Source: Allosaccharopolyspora coralli | GTDB taxonomy: Bacteria; Actinomycetota; Actinomycetes; Mycobacteriales; Pseudonocardiaceae | Assembly (NCBI RefSeq): GCF_009664835.1 | Contig: NZ_CP045929.1 | Coordinates: 3,162,001-3,226,000, forward strand | Reading direction: 5' to 3' | DNA length: 64,000 nucleotides | Shown here: positions 33,466 to 43,938 of the stretch, in pieces | Layout of the letters: every line of letters begins with the position of its first letter | Position numbering within the stretch: position 1 is the first letter of the stretch | Notes under the pieces: model-generated | The model's database searches: none | Seen by the model: the letters and a program-made list of their open reading frames with translations, nothing else | Told to the model about the DNA's origin: nothing | Position numbers and translations under genes: made by a program

Positions 33466-34503
33466 TCAGCCCTGGTCGGTTCCGGACTCGACCTGCTGCG
33501 CGTCGCGCTTGGACTTCTGCAGACTCAGATAGGTCGTGATCGCCAGGGTGAGCACGATGAAGCCCAGCGACATCCAGTTATTGATCTCCAGCCACTCGGG
33601 CACGAGGTGGTACTCGTGGAACGCGTGGATGATCAGCTTGACACCGATGAACCCGAGGATGACGGCGAGACCGGTCGAGAGGTAGACGAGCTTGTTCACC
33701 AGGCCGCCGAGCAGGAAGTACAACTGTCGAAGCCCCATCAGGGCGAAGGCGTTCGCAGCGAAGACCAGGAACGGATCCTGAGTGATCCCGAAGATCGCCG
33801 GGATCGAGTCGACCGCGAACAACAGGTCGGCGCTGCCGATCGCGACGATGACCACGAACATCGGGGTGAGGTAGCGCTTGCCGTCGATCTTCACGCTGCT
33901 CTTGGCGCCGTGGTAGTCGTCGGTGACCGGGAACAGCTTGCGCACCCACCGTACGACCGCGTTCTCCGGATCGTCGTCCTCGTCGTCCTTGTTGCGCACC
34001 ATCGACAACGCGGTCCAGATCAGGAACGCACCGAAGATGAAGAAGATCCACACGAAGCGGGCGATGAGGGCGGCGCCCACGGCGATGAAGATGCCGCGCA
34101 TGACGAGCGCGAGCACGATGCCGATGAGCAGCACGCGGTGCTGGTGGATCGCCGGTACCGCGAAGCCCGACATGATCACCATGAAGATGAACAGGTTGTC
34201 GACGCTCAGGGAGTACTCGGTGATGTAGCCGGTGAAGTACTCGATCGCGAAGTGCCCGTCACCGAAGAACCAGACCCCGAGGCCGAACGCGATCGCGCAG
34301 CCGATGTAGAAGACCACCCACTTGGCGGCCTCCGAGGTCGACACCTCGTGGGGTTTGCGATCGACGATCACCAGGTCGATCAGCAGCAGGACAGCGAGTC
34401 CCGCCAGCGTGGCCGCCCAGACCCACCAGGACACGTTCAACGTGTCGGTCTGTGCCTGGGCGAGTGCCGTGCTCTGCAACGGCACCGTCGTCGGGGCACC
34501 CAT
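33466..34503 (-). CDS. TerC/Alx-family membrane protein
   Basis: 345 residues with about nine membrane helices and the family hallmarks TGYITEYSLSVDNLFIFMVI and SADLLFAVDSIPAIFGITQD, whose acidic residues in membrane helices suggest metal transport. TerC/Alx proteins export manganese or protect exported metalloenzymes. ATG 34503 has GGAGGTG 6 nt upstream. The 5' region carries a yybP-ykoY riboswitch, so expression should rise with Mn2+. Confidence 0.93.
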   Translation of the reverse strand: MGAPTTVPLQSTALAQAQTDTLNVSWWVWAATLAGLAVLLLIDLVIVDRKPHEVSTSEAAKWVVFYIGCAIAFGLGVWFFGDGHFAIEYFTGYITEYSLSVDNLFIFMVIMSGFAVPAIHQHRVLLIGIVLALVMRGIFIAVGAALIARFVWIFFIFGAFLIWTALSMVRNKDDEDDDPENAVVRWVRKLFPVTDDYHGAKSSVKIDGKRYLTPMFVVIVAIGSADLLFAVDSIPAIFGITQDPFLVFAANAFALMGLRQLYFLLGGLVNKLVYLSTGLAVILGFIGVKLIIHAFHEYHLVPEWLEINNWMSLGFIVLTLAITTYLSLQKSKRDAQQVESGTDQG

Positions 34504-34537
34504 CGTTCACCTCCGGTTCAGGGCGTGCGCCGGGACC

Positions 34538-34648
34538 GGAGGTCTCCTCCACCGGTCCGACCGGCCGGCGACACCGGGGGCGAACCCGGTCCGACCAGGC
34601 ACGATCCGTGATGACGATGCCGCCGCATGGGAGTACTCCCCTCCACAG
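34538..34648 (-). promoter_or_regulatory. yybP-ykoY manganese riboswitch
   Basis: On the minus strand the region starts GGAGGGGAGUA (GGGGAGUA at 34641-34634), continues with AUCGUCAUCACGG, and closes with GGAGGAGACCUCC (GAGACCUCC at 34546-34538). The first and last elements pair as GGAGG with CCUCC in the closing stem P1. The conserved GGGGAGUA, GUCA and AGACC blocks are those of the yybP-ykoY class. It is placed about 35 nt before the terC start, so the switch probably controls initiation or termination. Confidence 0.88.
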
Positions 34649-34814
34649 CCTCGGCGATTGTTCCTGATCGACCGGAACGATCTCCACTCGAGGTGATGAG
34701 CCGCACGATCCCGCGGCCCGGAAGGTCACGCGGTGCGTATCACGTCCGGTTGCTCTTTGATTTCTGATTCATAGCGTCTGCCCCGCGGGGCCGACCCCGG
34801 TCGTCCCCGTCGCC

Positions 34815-34820
34815 TACTGT
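34815..34820 (+). promoter_or_regulatory. -10 box of a probable leaderless promoter (hydrolase-ABC fusion)
   Basis: TACTGT is 7 nt before GTG 34828. No ribosome site precedes the start. Confidence 0.5.
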
Positions 34821-34827
34821 CGGAGCC

Positions 34828-37677
34828 GTGCCTGCACGCCGCCCCCGACGCAGCATAGGCTTCCTCCTGGTCGCCTTGCTGATGGTGGGTTTCGTACTCG
34901 CCGGAGCCATGCTGTGGCCGCGCGAGGACGAGGCCGCCCCGACTCCCCCGCCCCCACGCCACGCGCTGATCGACGTCGTCGACGGCCCGTCACGCGGGGA
35001 ACGCGTTCAGATCGACGCGACGCTCTACTCCCCCGTCGAGACACCCGCGCCCGCCGTGCTGCTGACACACGGGTTCGGCGGCGACAAGAACAGCCTCGCC
35101 GATCAGGCCCGCGAGCTGGCGGCTCGCGGGTTCACCGTGCTCACGTATTCCGCACGGGGGTTCGGCCGGAGCACCGGCAAGATCGCACTCAACGCCCCGG
35201 AGTACGAGGTCACCGACGCCCGCCAGATCGTCGACTGGCTCGCTCGGCAGCCGGAGGTCCGGCGCGACGGGGACAACGACCCCCGCATCGGCGTCGGCGG
35301 CGCCTCCTACGGGGGCGCATTGAGCCTGTTGCTCGCGGGTTCCGACCCCCGCGTCGACGCCGTCGCCGGAATGACCACGTACAACGATCTCGGCCAAGCA
35401 TTGCTGCCGAACGCCGCGTCCTCCCGCCCGATCCCCGCGCGCACACCCGCACACGGCTCGTTCGGCCCGAACGGCGTGTTCAAGCAGTCGTGGGCGGGAC
35501 TGCTGTTCGCGGCAGGCGCACACGGCAACGGTGCGTCGCCACCCGGAAACGGCCCACGTCAAGGCGCAGGTGCCGGCCCTTCCACGGCGCAGCCACCCAC
35601 CCCCCGGCCGCCCCGACCCGACACCCAGACCTCCACCTGCGGGCAGTTCACCGAGGCGGTCTGTGCCGCCTACGTCGAGATCGCCCAAAACGGCGCGCCG
35701 GGACCGAGGGCCCAGGCGCTGCTCGACAGGGTCTCCCCCCAGCGCGTCGCGGACCGGATCACTGCCCCCACGCTGCTCGTCCAAGGCACCCGCGACACGC
35801 TGTTCGGACTCGACCAGGCCGACGCGAACGCCCGTCAGATCGCCGCGTCGGGAACCAAGACGAAGGTCGTCTGGTTCTCCGGCGGCCACGACGGAGCGGC
35901 ACCGGGACCGCAGGTGCGGCACCGCATCGGCGACTGGTTCGCGTTCCACCTCGGCGGCGTGCCCCCGGTACCGGACCCGGGGACCAGCTTCGAGTACGAA
36001 GTCAACGGACCGCCTCGCCGCAACAGCGACGGCTCGGTGCGCACCGTCACCGCACCCACGTACCCGGGAATCGGCGGGGCGGAACGCTCCGCACGCTTCA
36101 CCCTGCCGCTGTCCGGCGATCTCGCGCGCGTGGTGAACCCGCCCGGCGGAAGCCCGGCGGCGACGAGCTCGCTGCCCGGTGTCGGCGCCGGAGAGGACTC
36201 CCCCGAACAGCTCGGCCGCGCGCTGGCCATGGAGGTGCCGGGGCAGGTCGCCACCTTCCGCACCGAACCCCTGACCAGCCAACTCGTCGTCTCCGGCGCG
36301 CCGCAGACCCGGCTGGCGATCTCGGCGGTGCCGGGCGAACCGAATACCGGTCAGGCGGTGCTGTTCGCGAAGCTCTACGACGTCGCCCCCGACGGAACCA
36401 AGACGCTCACCGGTAACAACGTCGCCCCGATCCGGGTGACCGGCATCCCTCAGGACGGCACCCCCGTCGAGGTCAACGTCGCGCTGCCCGGGGTGGTGCA
36501 GTCCGTCGAGGCCGGGCACCGCCTCGAACTCGCGGTCTCGACCACCGACCAGGCGTTCGCCACCCCGGAGGAAGCCGCGGTGCATCGCGTCGGCCTCGCC
36601 GGGCCGAACGCGGTGTCCGTGCCTGCCGTGCGCGGGGCGACCGCGGCCACCCACACTGTTCCGCTCGTTCCGCTCGCCGTGATCGGCGGGCTCCTCCTGC
36701 TCCTGCTGCTCGTGGGGGCCCTCGGCCGACTGTTGGCTCGGTGGCCCGCTCGGGGTGACAAAGCCCTGGCGGGGACGCCGCTGGCACTGTCCGACGTCTC
36801 CAAGTGGTATGGCCGCCGGGCTGCGGCGGTCAACGACATGTCGCTGCGGGTCGAACGCGGCCAGGTGGTCGGCCTGCTCGGACCGAACGGTGCGGGGAAG
36901 TCGACGACGCTGCGGATGCTGCTCGGGCTGGTCCGGCCGACCTCCGGCGAGATCCGCATGTTCGGCCACAAGGTGCGTCCGGGTGCGCCGGTGCTCTCGC
37001 GGGTCGGCGCGCTCGTGGAAGGGCCGGGGTTCTTGCCTCACCTCTCCGGCGTCGACAACCTACGCTCCTACTGGGCCGCGACCGGTCGTCCACTGCTGCA
37101 GGCGCGCATCGACGAAGCACTCGACATCGCCGAGCTCGGTCCGGCCGCTCGTCGCCCCGTCCGCACCTACAGTCAGGGCATGCGGCAGCGGCTCGCGATC
37201 GCCCAGGCGATGCTCGGGCTGCCCGAGCTGCTCGTGCTGGACGAGCCGACGAACGGGCTGGACCCGGCGCAGATCCATCAGATGCGGGAGCTGCTCCGCC
37301 GCTACGCCGCCACCGGCCGCACCGTCGTCGTCTCCAGCCACCTGCTCAGCGAGATCGAGAAAATCTGTACGCACGTCGTCGTCATGCACGAGGGCCGGCT
37401 GGTCACGGCGGGCAGTGTCGAGGACGTCGTCACCGTCGACGGCGGGGCGACGTTCCGGGTCGACGAGCCGGAACGCGCTGCCGATACGCTCCGCAGCATC
37501 GAAGGGCTCGGCACCGTCGAGACCGACGGCAACCTGGTGCACGCCGACCTCGCCGGGCACACTCCTGCGGTCGCGGTCAACGCACTCGTCGCCACGGGGA
37601 TCGCGGTGAACCAGGTCGGACCCCGGCACCGGCTGGAGGACGCGTTCCTGCAGCTGGTCGGAGAGGAGCAGCGCTGA
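34828..37677 (+). CDS. Fusion of exported S15/CocE-type hydrolase and ABC transporter ATPase
   Basis: 949 residues. A signal anchor (about 10-32, GFLLVALLMVGFVLAGAMLW) is followed by an alpha/beta hydrolase of the X-Pro dipeptidyl-peptidase/CocE class: HGFGGDKNSL, nucleophile Ser 160 in GGASYGG, Asp in QGTRDTLF and His in SGGHDG. A beta-sandwich C-terminal region follows (PLTSQLVVSGAPQTRLAIS). A second hydrophobic segment (about 610-640) precedes a complete ABC ATPase: Walker A GPNGAGKST near 685, signature YSQGMRQRLAIAQAM near 781, Walker B LLVLDEPT near 803 and switch His in SSHLLSE. The topology puts hydrolase outside and ATPase inside. The permease gene follows with a 1-nt overlap (TGATG). 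Confidence 0.93.
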   Translation: MPARRPRRSIGFLLVALLMVGFVLAGAMLWPREDEAAPTPPPPRHALIDVVDGPSRGERVQIDATLYSPVETPAPAVLLTHGFGGDKNSLADQARELAARGFTVLTYSARGFGRSTGKIALNAPEYEVTDARQIVDWLARQPEVRRDGDNDPRIGVGGASYGGALSLLLAGSDPRVDAVAGMTTYNDLGQALLPNAASSRPIPARTPAHGSFGPNGVFKQSWAGLLFAAGAHGNGASPPGNGPRQGAGAGPSTAQPPTPRPPRPDTQTSTCGQFTEAVCAAYVEIAQNGAPGPRAQALLDRVSPQRVADRITAPTLLVQGTRDTLFGLDQADANARQIAASGTKTKVVWFSGGHDGAAPGPQVRHRIGDWFAFHLGGVPPVPDPGTSFEYEVNGPPRRNSDGSVRTVTAPTYPGIGGAERSARFTLPLSGDLARVVNPPGGSPAATSSLPGVGAGEDSPEQLGRALAMEVPGQVATFRTEPLTSQLVVSGAPQTRLAISAVPGEPNTGQAVLFAKLYDVAPDGTKTLTGNNVAPIRVTGIPQDGTPVEVNVALPGVVQSVEAGHRLELAVSTTDQAFATPEEAAVHRVGLAGPNAVSVPAVRGATAATHTVPLVPLAVIGGLLLLLLLVGALGRLLARWPARGDKALAGTPLALSDVSKWYGRRAAAVNDMSLRVERGQVVGLLGPNGAGKSTTLRMLLGLVRPTSGEIRMFGHKVRPGAPVLSRVGALVEGPGFLPHLSGVDNLRSYWAATGRPLLQARIDEALDIAELGPAARRPVRTYSQGMRQRLAIAQAMLGLPELLVLDEPTNGLDPAQIHQMRELLRRYAATGRTVVVSSHLLSEIEKICTHVVVMHEGRLVTAGSVEDVVTVDGGATFRVDEPERAADTLRSIEGLGTVETDGNLVHADLAGHTPAVAVNALVATGIAVNQVGPRHRLEDAFLQLVGEEQR

Positions 37678-38975
37678 TGTCCCACCACGACCGGGCACCC
37701 GAGCGCGAGCAGCCGTCCGGCGTGGGTGAACACGAGGACGCGCCGGAGAGCGAGGCCACCCGGGACATCGCCGGATTCGAGGCCGTCGAGGACGACGCGC
37801 TGCTCGCCCGGTACGCGTACGAGGACGAACTCCTCCTCAACGACCGCGCCGAGGACGAGCCGTTACCGGCCGGGGACGAGATCTTGCCGCCCGGGGACGA
37901 CGACGCTGCCACGGCCGGAGGCGGCGACTCGGCGCGCGACCGCGACACGTACGACGAGACGGACGAGCCCCGGGACGGCGAGGAGGCGCTGCTCGCCCGG
38001 TACGCGCACGACGACGAACTCCTCCTCGACGACGGCGTGGACGACGAGGCGACGCCGGGCCACGAAACGTTGCCGGTTGAGCGTGCCGAGGACGACGTGG
38101 CGCCCGCCGTCCCGACGAGGGTCCACGTCGCGCACCAGCCGAACGGCAGCGTCGAGGGCTACCGGGCGACGAACACGCTGCCGTGGGGCGTGGAGATGCA
38201 GCGGCAACTCCGGCGGCGGCGAACCGGGATCACCTTGACGTTCCTGGCGTTGCTGCCCGTCCTGGTGTGGGCAGCGTTCGCGCTCGGTGGCAACGACGAC
38301 GACGGAAGCCGTTTGGTCGACTTCGCGACGTCGAGCGGACTGAACTTCGCGACGTTCACCCTGTTCGCGTCGGCGAACTTCCTGCTCGTCGTGGTGGTCG
38401 CGCTGTTCTTCGGCGACACCGTCGCCAGCGAGGCGTCCTGGTCGAGCCTGCGCTACCTGCTCGCCGCGCCCATCCCGCGCGCGCGGCTGCTACGCCAGAA
38501 AGCACTGGTGGCCGCCTCACTGAGCGGTATCGGACTGCTCTTGCTCGCGCTGGTCGCACTCGGCATCGGTATCGTCGTCCACGGCGGCGGCCAACTGGTC
38601 AGTCCGGGCGGTCAGGCACTCGACCTGCTGCCGGGCGTGGTGAGTTTCGCCGGAGCGGTGCTCTACGTCGCGGTGAACCTGACGTGGGTCGCCGGGCTCG
38701 CCACGTGGCTCGGTGTCGCCACGGACGCGCCGCTCGGTGCGGTCGGCGGAGCGGTCGTGGTCTCGATCGTGTCGACCATTCTCGACCAGATCACCGCACT
38801 CGGAGCGCTGCGCTCCTTCCTGCCGACGCACTACGCGACGGCGTGGCGGGACCTGCTCAGCGACGAGGTCGACTGGGCGAACATGATCAACGGGACCGCT
38901 ACGAGCCTCGCCTACGCCACCGCGTTCGGCGTCCTCGCCGTCCTGCACTTCTCGCGCAGGGACGTCACCAGCTGA
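37677..38975 (+). CDS. ABC-2 type permease with acidic, internally duplicated N-terminal region
   Basis: 432 residues. The first ~170 are acidic and disordered with a duplicated motif, DALLARYAYEDELLLND (40-56) and EALLARYAHDDELLLDD (103-119), each followed by a Glu/Asp/Pro-rich stretch. The C-terminal ~250 residues have six hydrophobic segments (TLTFLALLPVLVWAAFALGG, FATFTLFASANFLLVVVVAL, then LVAASLSGIGLLLLALVALGI) as in ABC-2 permeases, with the conserved loop EASWSSLRYLLAAPIPR. It is the membrane partner of the preceding ATPase (TGATG overlap). The substrate is unknown. Confidence 0.92.
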   Translation: MSHHDRAPEREQPSGVGEHEDAPESEATRDIAGFEAVEDDALLARYAYEDELLLNDRAEDEPLPAGDEILPPGDDDAATAGGGDSARDRDTYDETDEPRDGEEALLARYAHDDELLLDDGVDDEATPGHETLPVERAEDDVAPAVPTRVHVAHQPNGSVEGYRATNTLPWGVEMQRQLRRRRTGITLTFLALLPVLVWAAFALGGNDDDGSRLVDFATSSGLNFATFTLFASANFLLVVVVALFFGDTVASEASWSSLRYLLAAPIPRARLLRQKALVAASLSGIGLLLLALVALGIGIVVHGGGQLVSPGGQALDLLPGVVSFAGAVLYVAVNLTWVAGLATWLGVATDAPLGAVGGAVVVSIVSTILDQITALGALRSFLPTHYATAWRDLLSDEVDWANMINGTATSLAYATAFGVLAVLHFSRRDVTS

Positions 38976-38979
38976 CAAG

Positions 38980-39032
38980 GGAGCGAACGGCACTCTCGCC
39001 CCACGAGACGAGGCGAAAGTGCCGTTCGCTCC
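38980..39032. repeat. gaacggcactttcgcc inverted repeat, second locus
   Basis: Left arm ggagcgaacggcactctcgc (38980-38999) pairs with gcgaaagtgccgttcgctcc (39013-39032) with one mismatch. It lies between the convergent permease and uvrB genes with a sister copy at 39070, a good bidirectional terminator. Confidence 0.85.
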
Positions 39033-39069
39033 ATCACACACAGCGAAGCAGCGCCGCGCGGTAAAGGTA

Positions 39070-39114
39070 CGAACGGCACTTTCGCCCCACGAGACGAGGC
39101 GAAAGTGCCGTTCG
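39070..39114. repeat. gaacggcactttcgcc inverted repeat, third locus
   Basis: Arms cgaacggcactttcgcc (39070-39086) and ggcgaaagtgccgttcg (39098-39114) are a perfect 17-bp pair with an 11-nt loop. It is 17 bp past the uvrB stop. Confidence 0.88.
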
Positions 39115-39130
39115 CCTCGTTTCGTGGGGG

Positions 39131-41278
<2,148 letters not shown>

Positions 41279-41340
41279 GTCCCCGATGTTACGAGCTGCC
41301 ACCGACACGGTGGGCTCTTCCCAGGGTGGCGCTCGCGACC

Positions 41341-41346
41341 TACGGT
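41341..41346 (+). promoter_or_regulatory. -10 box of a probable leaderless promoter (DUF402 gene)
   Basis: TACGGT is 6 nt before GTG 41353. Confidence 0.45.
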
Positions 41347-41352
41347 GTGCCC

Positions 41353-41901
41353 GTGACCACTCAGCGCGAGATCGCCGACCAGCTGGGCCTGCCGATCCAT
41401 CCGCCGAAGGTCGAGGTCTTCGACCTCACGGACAGCACCAACACCGATCCGAAGTCCCGTGTGCGCACGGTCGACGAGTACCGGGTCGAGCCGTTCGGTC
41501 TGTACATGGCCAGGTCGATGGAGGGGCACGCCACACTGCGCTACGTGCGCTCGTGGCTGCTGCCCGCGCTCGACCTCCGTGTCTCGATCTTCGACTGGAA
41601 CCCCGGGCACGGTCACGACCAGGACTTCTACCTCGACATCGCGGAGGTCGAGCCGGGGGCGCAACGCTGGCACACCCGGGATCTCTACCTCGACATCTCC
41701 GTCGGGACCGGTCGTTTCGCCCGCGTGCTCGACGTGGACGAGTTCCTGCTCGCGAGCCGCTCCGCACTGCTGGACCCTGCCACCTCGCAACGGGCAATGG
41801 AGTCCACTCACCGAGCGGTGGACGGCATCGCCGCACACGGCTACGACCTCGACCGGTGGCTGGCCACGCACGGAGTCGAGCTCAGCTGGTCCCGTGCGTG
41901 A
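41353..41901 (+). CDS. DUF402/FomD-family phosphohydrolase-like protein
   Basis: 182 residues. Features of the DUF402 family: [68 protein letters not shown] and the acidic LDVDEFLL. Members bind Mg or Ca and hydrolyse nucleoside or phosphonate diphosphates. GTG 41353 fits the box at 41341. The stop codon TGA (41899-41901) lies inside the first arm of a 44-bp palindrome. A diverged paralogue follows at 42082. Confidence 0.85.
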   Translation: MTTQREIADQLGLPIHPPKVEVFDLTDSTNTDPKSRVRTVDEYRVEPFGLYMARSMEGHATLRYVRSWLLPALDLRVSIFDWNPGHGHDQDFYLDIAEVEPGAQRWHTRDLYLDISVGTGRFARVLDVDEFLLASRSALLDPATSQRAMESTHRAVDGIAAHGYDLDRWLATHGVELSWSRA

Positions 41902-41939
41902 GTCTTTTTGGTGGCTATAGCAACCAAAAAGACTCACGC
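41896..41939. repeat. 44-bp palindromic repeat, copy 5
   Basis: gcgtgagtctttttggtggc, core tatagc, aaccaaaaagactcacgc. Its gcgTGA supplies the stop of the DUF402 gene. This copy has compensating changes in both arms (ttttt and aaaaa), which keep the stem paired. Confidence 0.9.
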
Positions 41940-42068
41940 GTGCCTGGCGCTCTCTGTGGTACCGCCGATGCGACGAATCGGTCGGCGGGGACACAATCGA
42001 GACGCTACGACGATCAAAAGGTTACGTGAAGAAACCGTACTGTTGATCACAGACGCCTCAAAAACCGC

Positions 42069-42074
42069 TACTGT
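42069..42074 (+). promoter_or_regulatory. -10 box of a probable leaderless promoter (second DUF402 gene)
   Basis: TACTGT is 7 nt before GTG 42082. The 41940-42068 gap upstream is relatively AT-rich and holds no gene. Confidence 0.5.
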
Positions 42075-42081
42075 CCGATGC

Positions 42082-42588
42082 GTGAGCACAGCGATCACTC
42101 CCCAATTGGCTGATGTTGTTGATGTCTTCGGTGCGGAACGCGTTCACTCGTCGGGTTCCCGTCACCCACTCACGCACTGCCACATCGAGCCATGGGGGTT
42201 GTCCTACAGCTGTCCCACACCAGAAGATCCCGCTCACGACAGCGAGGTCACGTGGCTGCTGCCCGCTCTCGGACTGCGACTGACCCAGTTCCGGCCGCGG
42301 CGCAGGCACGCCCGCCGAGAGTCCACGGAACTCACCGCCGTCCACGTCCAGCGCGACACCCGTTCGTGGAGGACGACGGACCTGCTGCTCGGACTGGAAG
42401 TGCCCGACCGGAGTTCGGCCCGGATCATTCGGTCCGAGGAATTCGCCGCCGCGGTCTCCGGCGGTGTCATCAGGCTGAGCGAAGCCGACTACGCACTGCG
42501 CACCGTGCACCGCACCCTCGAAGAAGTCACCCTGCATCGCGATCTCCAGCAGTGGTTGGCCCATCGCGGCATCTACGACCCGTGGTGA
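42082..42588 (+). CDS. Diverged DUF402 paralogue lacking the acidic residues
   Basis: 168 residues. It aligns by eye with the preceding DUF402 protein: CHIEPWGLSY for [25 protein letters not shown] for [26 protein letters not shown] for [12 protein letters not shown]. But the acidic positions YLDI, DLYLD and DVDEF read TAVHV, DLLLG and RSEEF. If those residues bind metal, this copy is inactive. GTG 42082 fits the box at 42069. Function unknown; possibly a regulatory partner of the first copy. Confidence 0.75.
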   Translation: MSTAITPQLADVVDVFGAERVHSSGSRHPLTHCHIEPWGLSYSCPTPEDPAHDSEVTWLLPALGLRLTQFRPRRRHARRESTELTAVHVQRDTRSWRTTDLLLGLEVPDRSSARIIRSEEFAAAVSGGVIRLSEADYALRTVHRTLEEVTLHRDLQQWLAHRGIYDPW

Positions 42589-42625
42589 TCATGCACGGCT
42601 CGTCGATACCGGGCCGAGAGTCCGC

Positions 42626-43531
42626 TCAGCGGCTCGCCGACAGGCGTACCGTCACCGGCAGACACGGATCAGCCGGGACGTGCACACGATCCTGATCATC
42701 GAACCCGGACCGCGGAAATCCGCCCGCCGCGAGGGCCTCACCGACCTGCTCGACGTCCTCCGCGGACACGGCGACCCGGAAGTCGATCGGGTCGTCGGCA
42801 CCGAACCCTGCCGATTCCACCACGCCCGCGTGTTCACCGGTGAGCCGTTCCAGACGAGCTCGCACGCGGCGAACCATCGACTCCGAGCCCGTGTCGCCCT
42901 CGGCAGGGCGGCCGGCCCCCCGCCGCAGACGCACGTTCTCCTCGAACGGGACCAGCCGACGCCACCACACGGTCTCGACCGAGTCGAGCAGCTGTTCGCG
43001 CGTTCCCGAGTTGTCCAGCCACACGTCGGCGACCGCACGGCGCTGCTCTTCCGTCGCCTGTGCCCGGATCCGCGCTCGGGCGTCCGACTCCTCCACGCCA
43101 CGTCCGCTGAGCCTGCGCACCCGAACGTCCTCGGGAGCGTCGACGATCACCGTGAGGTGGTAGTTCGGCGTCATGTCGAGCTCGACGAGCAACGGCATGT
43201 CGTGGACCACGATCGCGTCGCCCGGCGCCGCGGCGAACCGTTCGGCACTGCGCTCGGCGATCCTGGGATGGGTGATCGCATTGAGTGCGGCGCGCGCGTC
43301 GTCGTCCCCGAACACCTTCGCCGCCATCGCCGGCCGGTCCAGCGCTCCGTCGGCGTCGAGCACCTCCGACCCGAACCGGTCGACGATCTCGGCCAACCCG
43401 GGCGTGCCCGGTTCGACGACCTCCCGTGCGATGCGGTCCGCGTCGACGACCACCGCGCCGAGCTCGGCGAACCGCCCCGCCACCGTCGACTTGCCCGAAC
43501 CGATCCCGCCGGTGAGTCCGATGAGCAGCAT
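42626..43531 (-). CDS. coaE: Dephospho-CoA kinase with short C-terminal extension
   Basis: 301 residues. P-loop GLTGGIGSGKSTVAGRFAEL at 5-24, substrate VVDADRIAREVVEPG, and LVELDMTPNYHLTVIVDAP typical of CoaE. It phosphorylates dephospho-CoA with ATP in the last step of CoA synthesis. Many actinobacterial CoaE proteins (about 400 residues in M. tuberculosis) carry a GrpB-like domain; here only about 100 residues follow the kinase, so that domain is shortened or altered. It is between a DUF402 pair and the rpsA gene, as in the Rv1631 region. Confidence 0.95.
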   Translation of the reverse strand: MLLIGLTGGIGSGKSTVAGRFAELGAVVVDADRIAREVVEPGTPGLAEIVDRFGSEVLDADGALDRPAMAAKVFGDDDARAALNAITHPRIAERSAERFAAAPGDAIVVHDMPLLVELDMTPNYHLTVIVDAPEDVRVRRLSGRGVEESDARARIRAQATEEQRRAVADVWLDNSGTREQLLDSVETVWWRRLVPFEENVRLRRGAGRPAEGDTGSESMVRRVRARLERLTGEHAGVVESAGFGADDPIDFRVAVSAEDVEQVGEALAAGGFPRSGFDDQDRVHVPADPCLPVTVRLSASR

Positions 43532-43695
43532 GGCCTCATCCTCGCAGTCTGATCGGGTGACACTGCTCGGGCGGGCGTAGGAGGGACGCTCCCACCGCCA
43601 CTCGAACGAGCGACACGCCAGGGCCGCGCGTCCCGGCCTCCGTGCGAACCGCTGCGTACGCTGCGGTCGAGGACGACAGGCAGGGGACGTTCACG

Positions 43696-43938
43696 ATGCG
43701 AACCGACGCCACGAGGATGCTCGGCCGAGTCCGCAAGCCTGGACGGCACCGGCTCGGCACGCCGGGGTTGACTCACTGCAGCGACCATCCGACCGTCTCG
43801 GGCGCGCTGGCCGTCCACCGGCGGAGGTGGATCAGCGGACTGCTCGTGCCCGCCAAGCACAGCCTCGCGGGACTGCGGCGCCGTGCCGTCGCCGCCGCGC
43901 GTGCGCGCGCATGGGCGCCGACCGTGGCGACAGCCTGA
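43696..43938 (+). CDS. Small basic hypothetical protein
   Basis: 80 residues from ATG 43696 (GGGGACG upstream), very Arg/Ala/Leu-rich, no domain recognised (begins MRTDATRMLGRVRKPGRHRL). Third positions are mostly G or C. No neighbour overlaps it on the other strand. The call rests on codon bias and could be wrong. The rest of 43532-44070 is otherwise non-coding as far as I can see. Confidence 0.4.
   Translation: MRTDATRMLGRVRKPGRHRLGTPGLTHCSDHPTVSGALAVHRRRWISGLLVPAKHSLAGLRRRAVAAARARAWAPTVATA

Noticed and set aside
34259-34729. 156-codon minus-strand frame upstream of terC
   Set aside because: The region is the yybP-ykoY leader; the frame overlaps terC and has no ribosome site.
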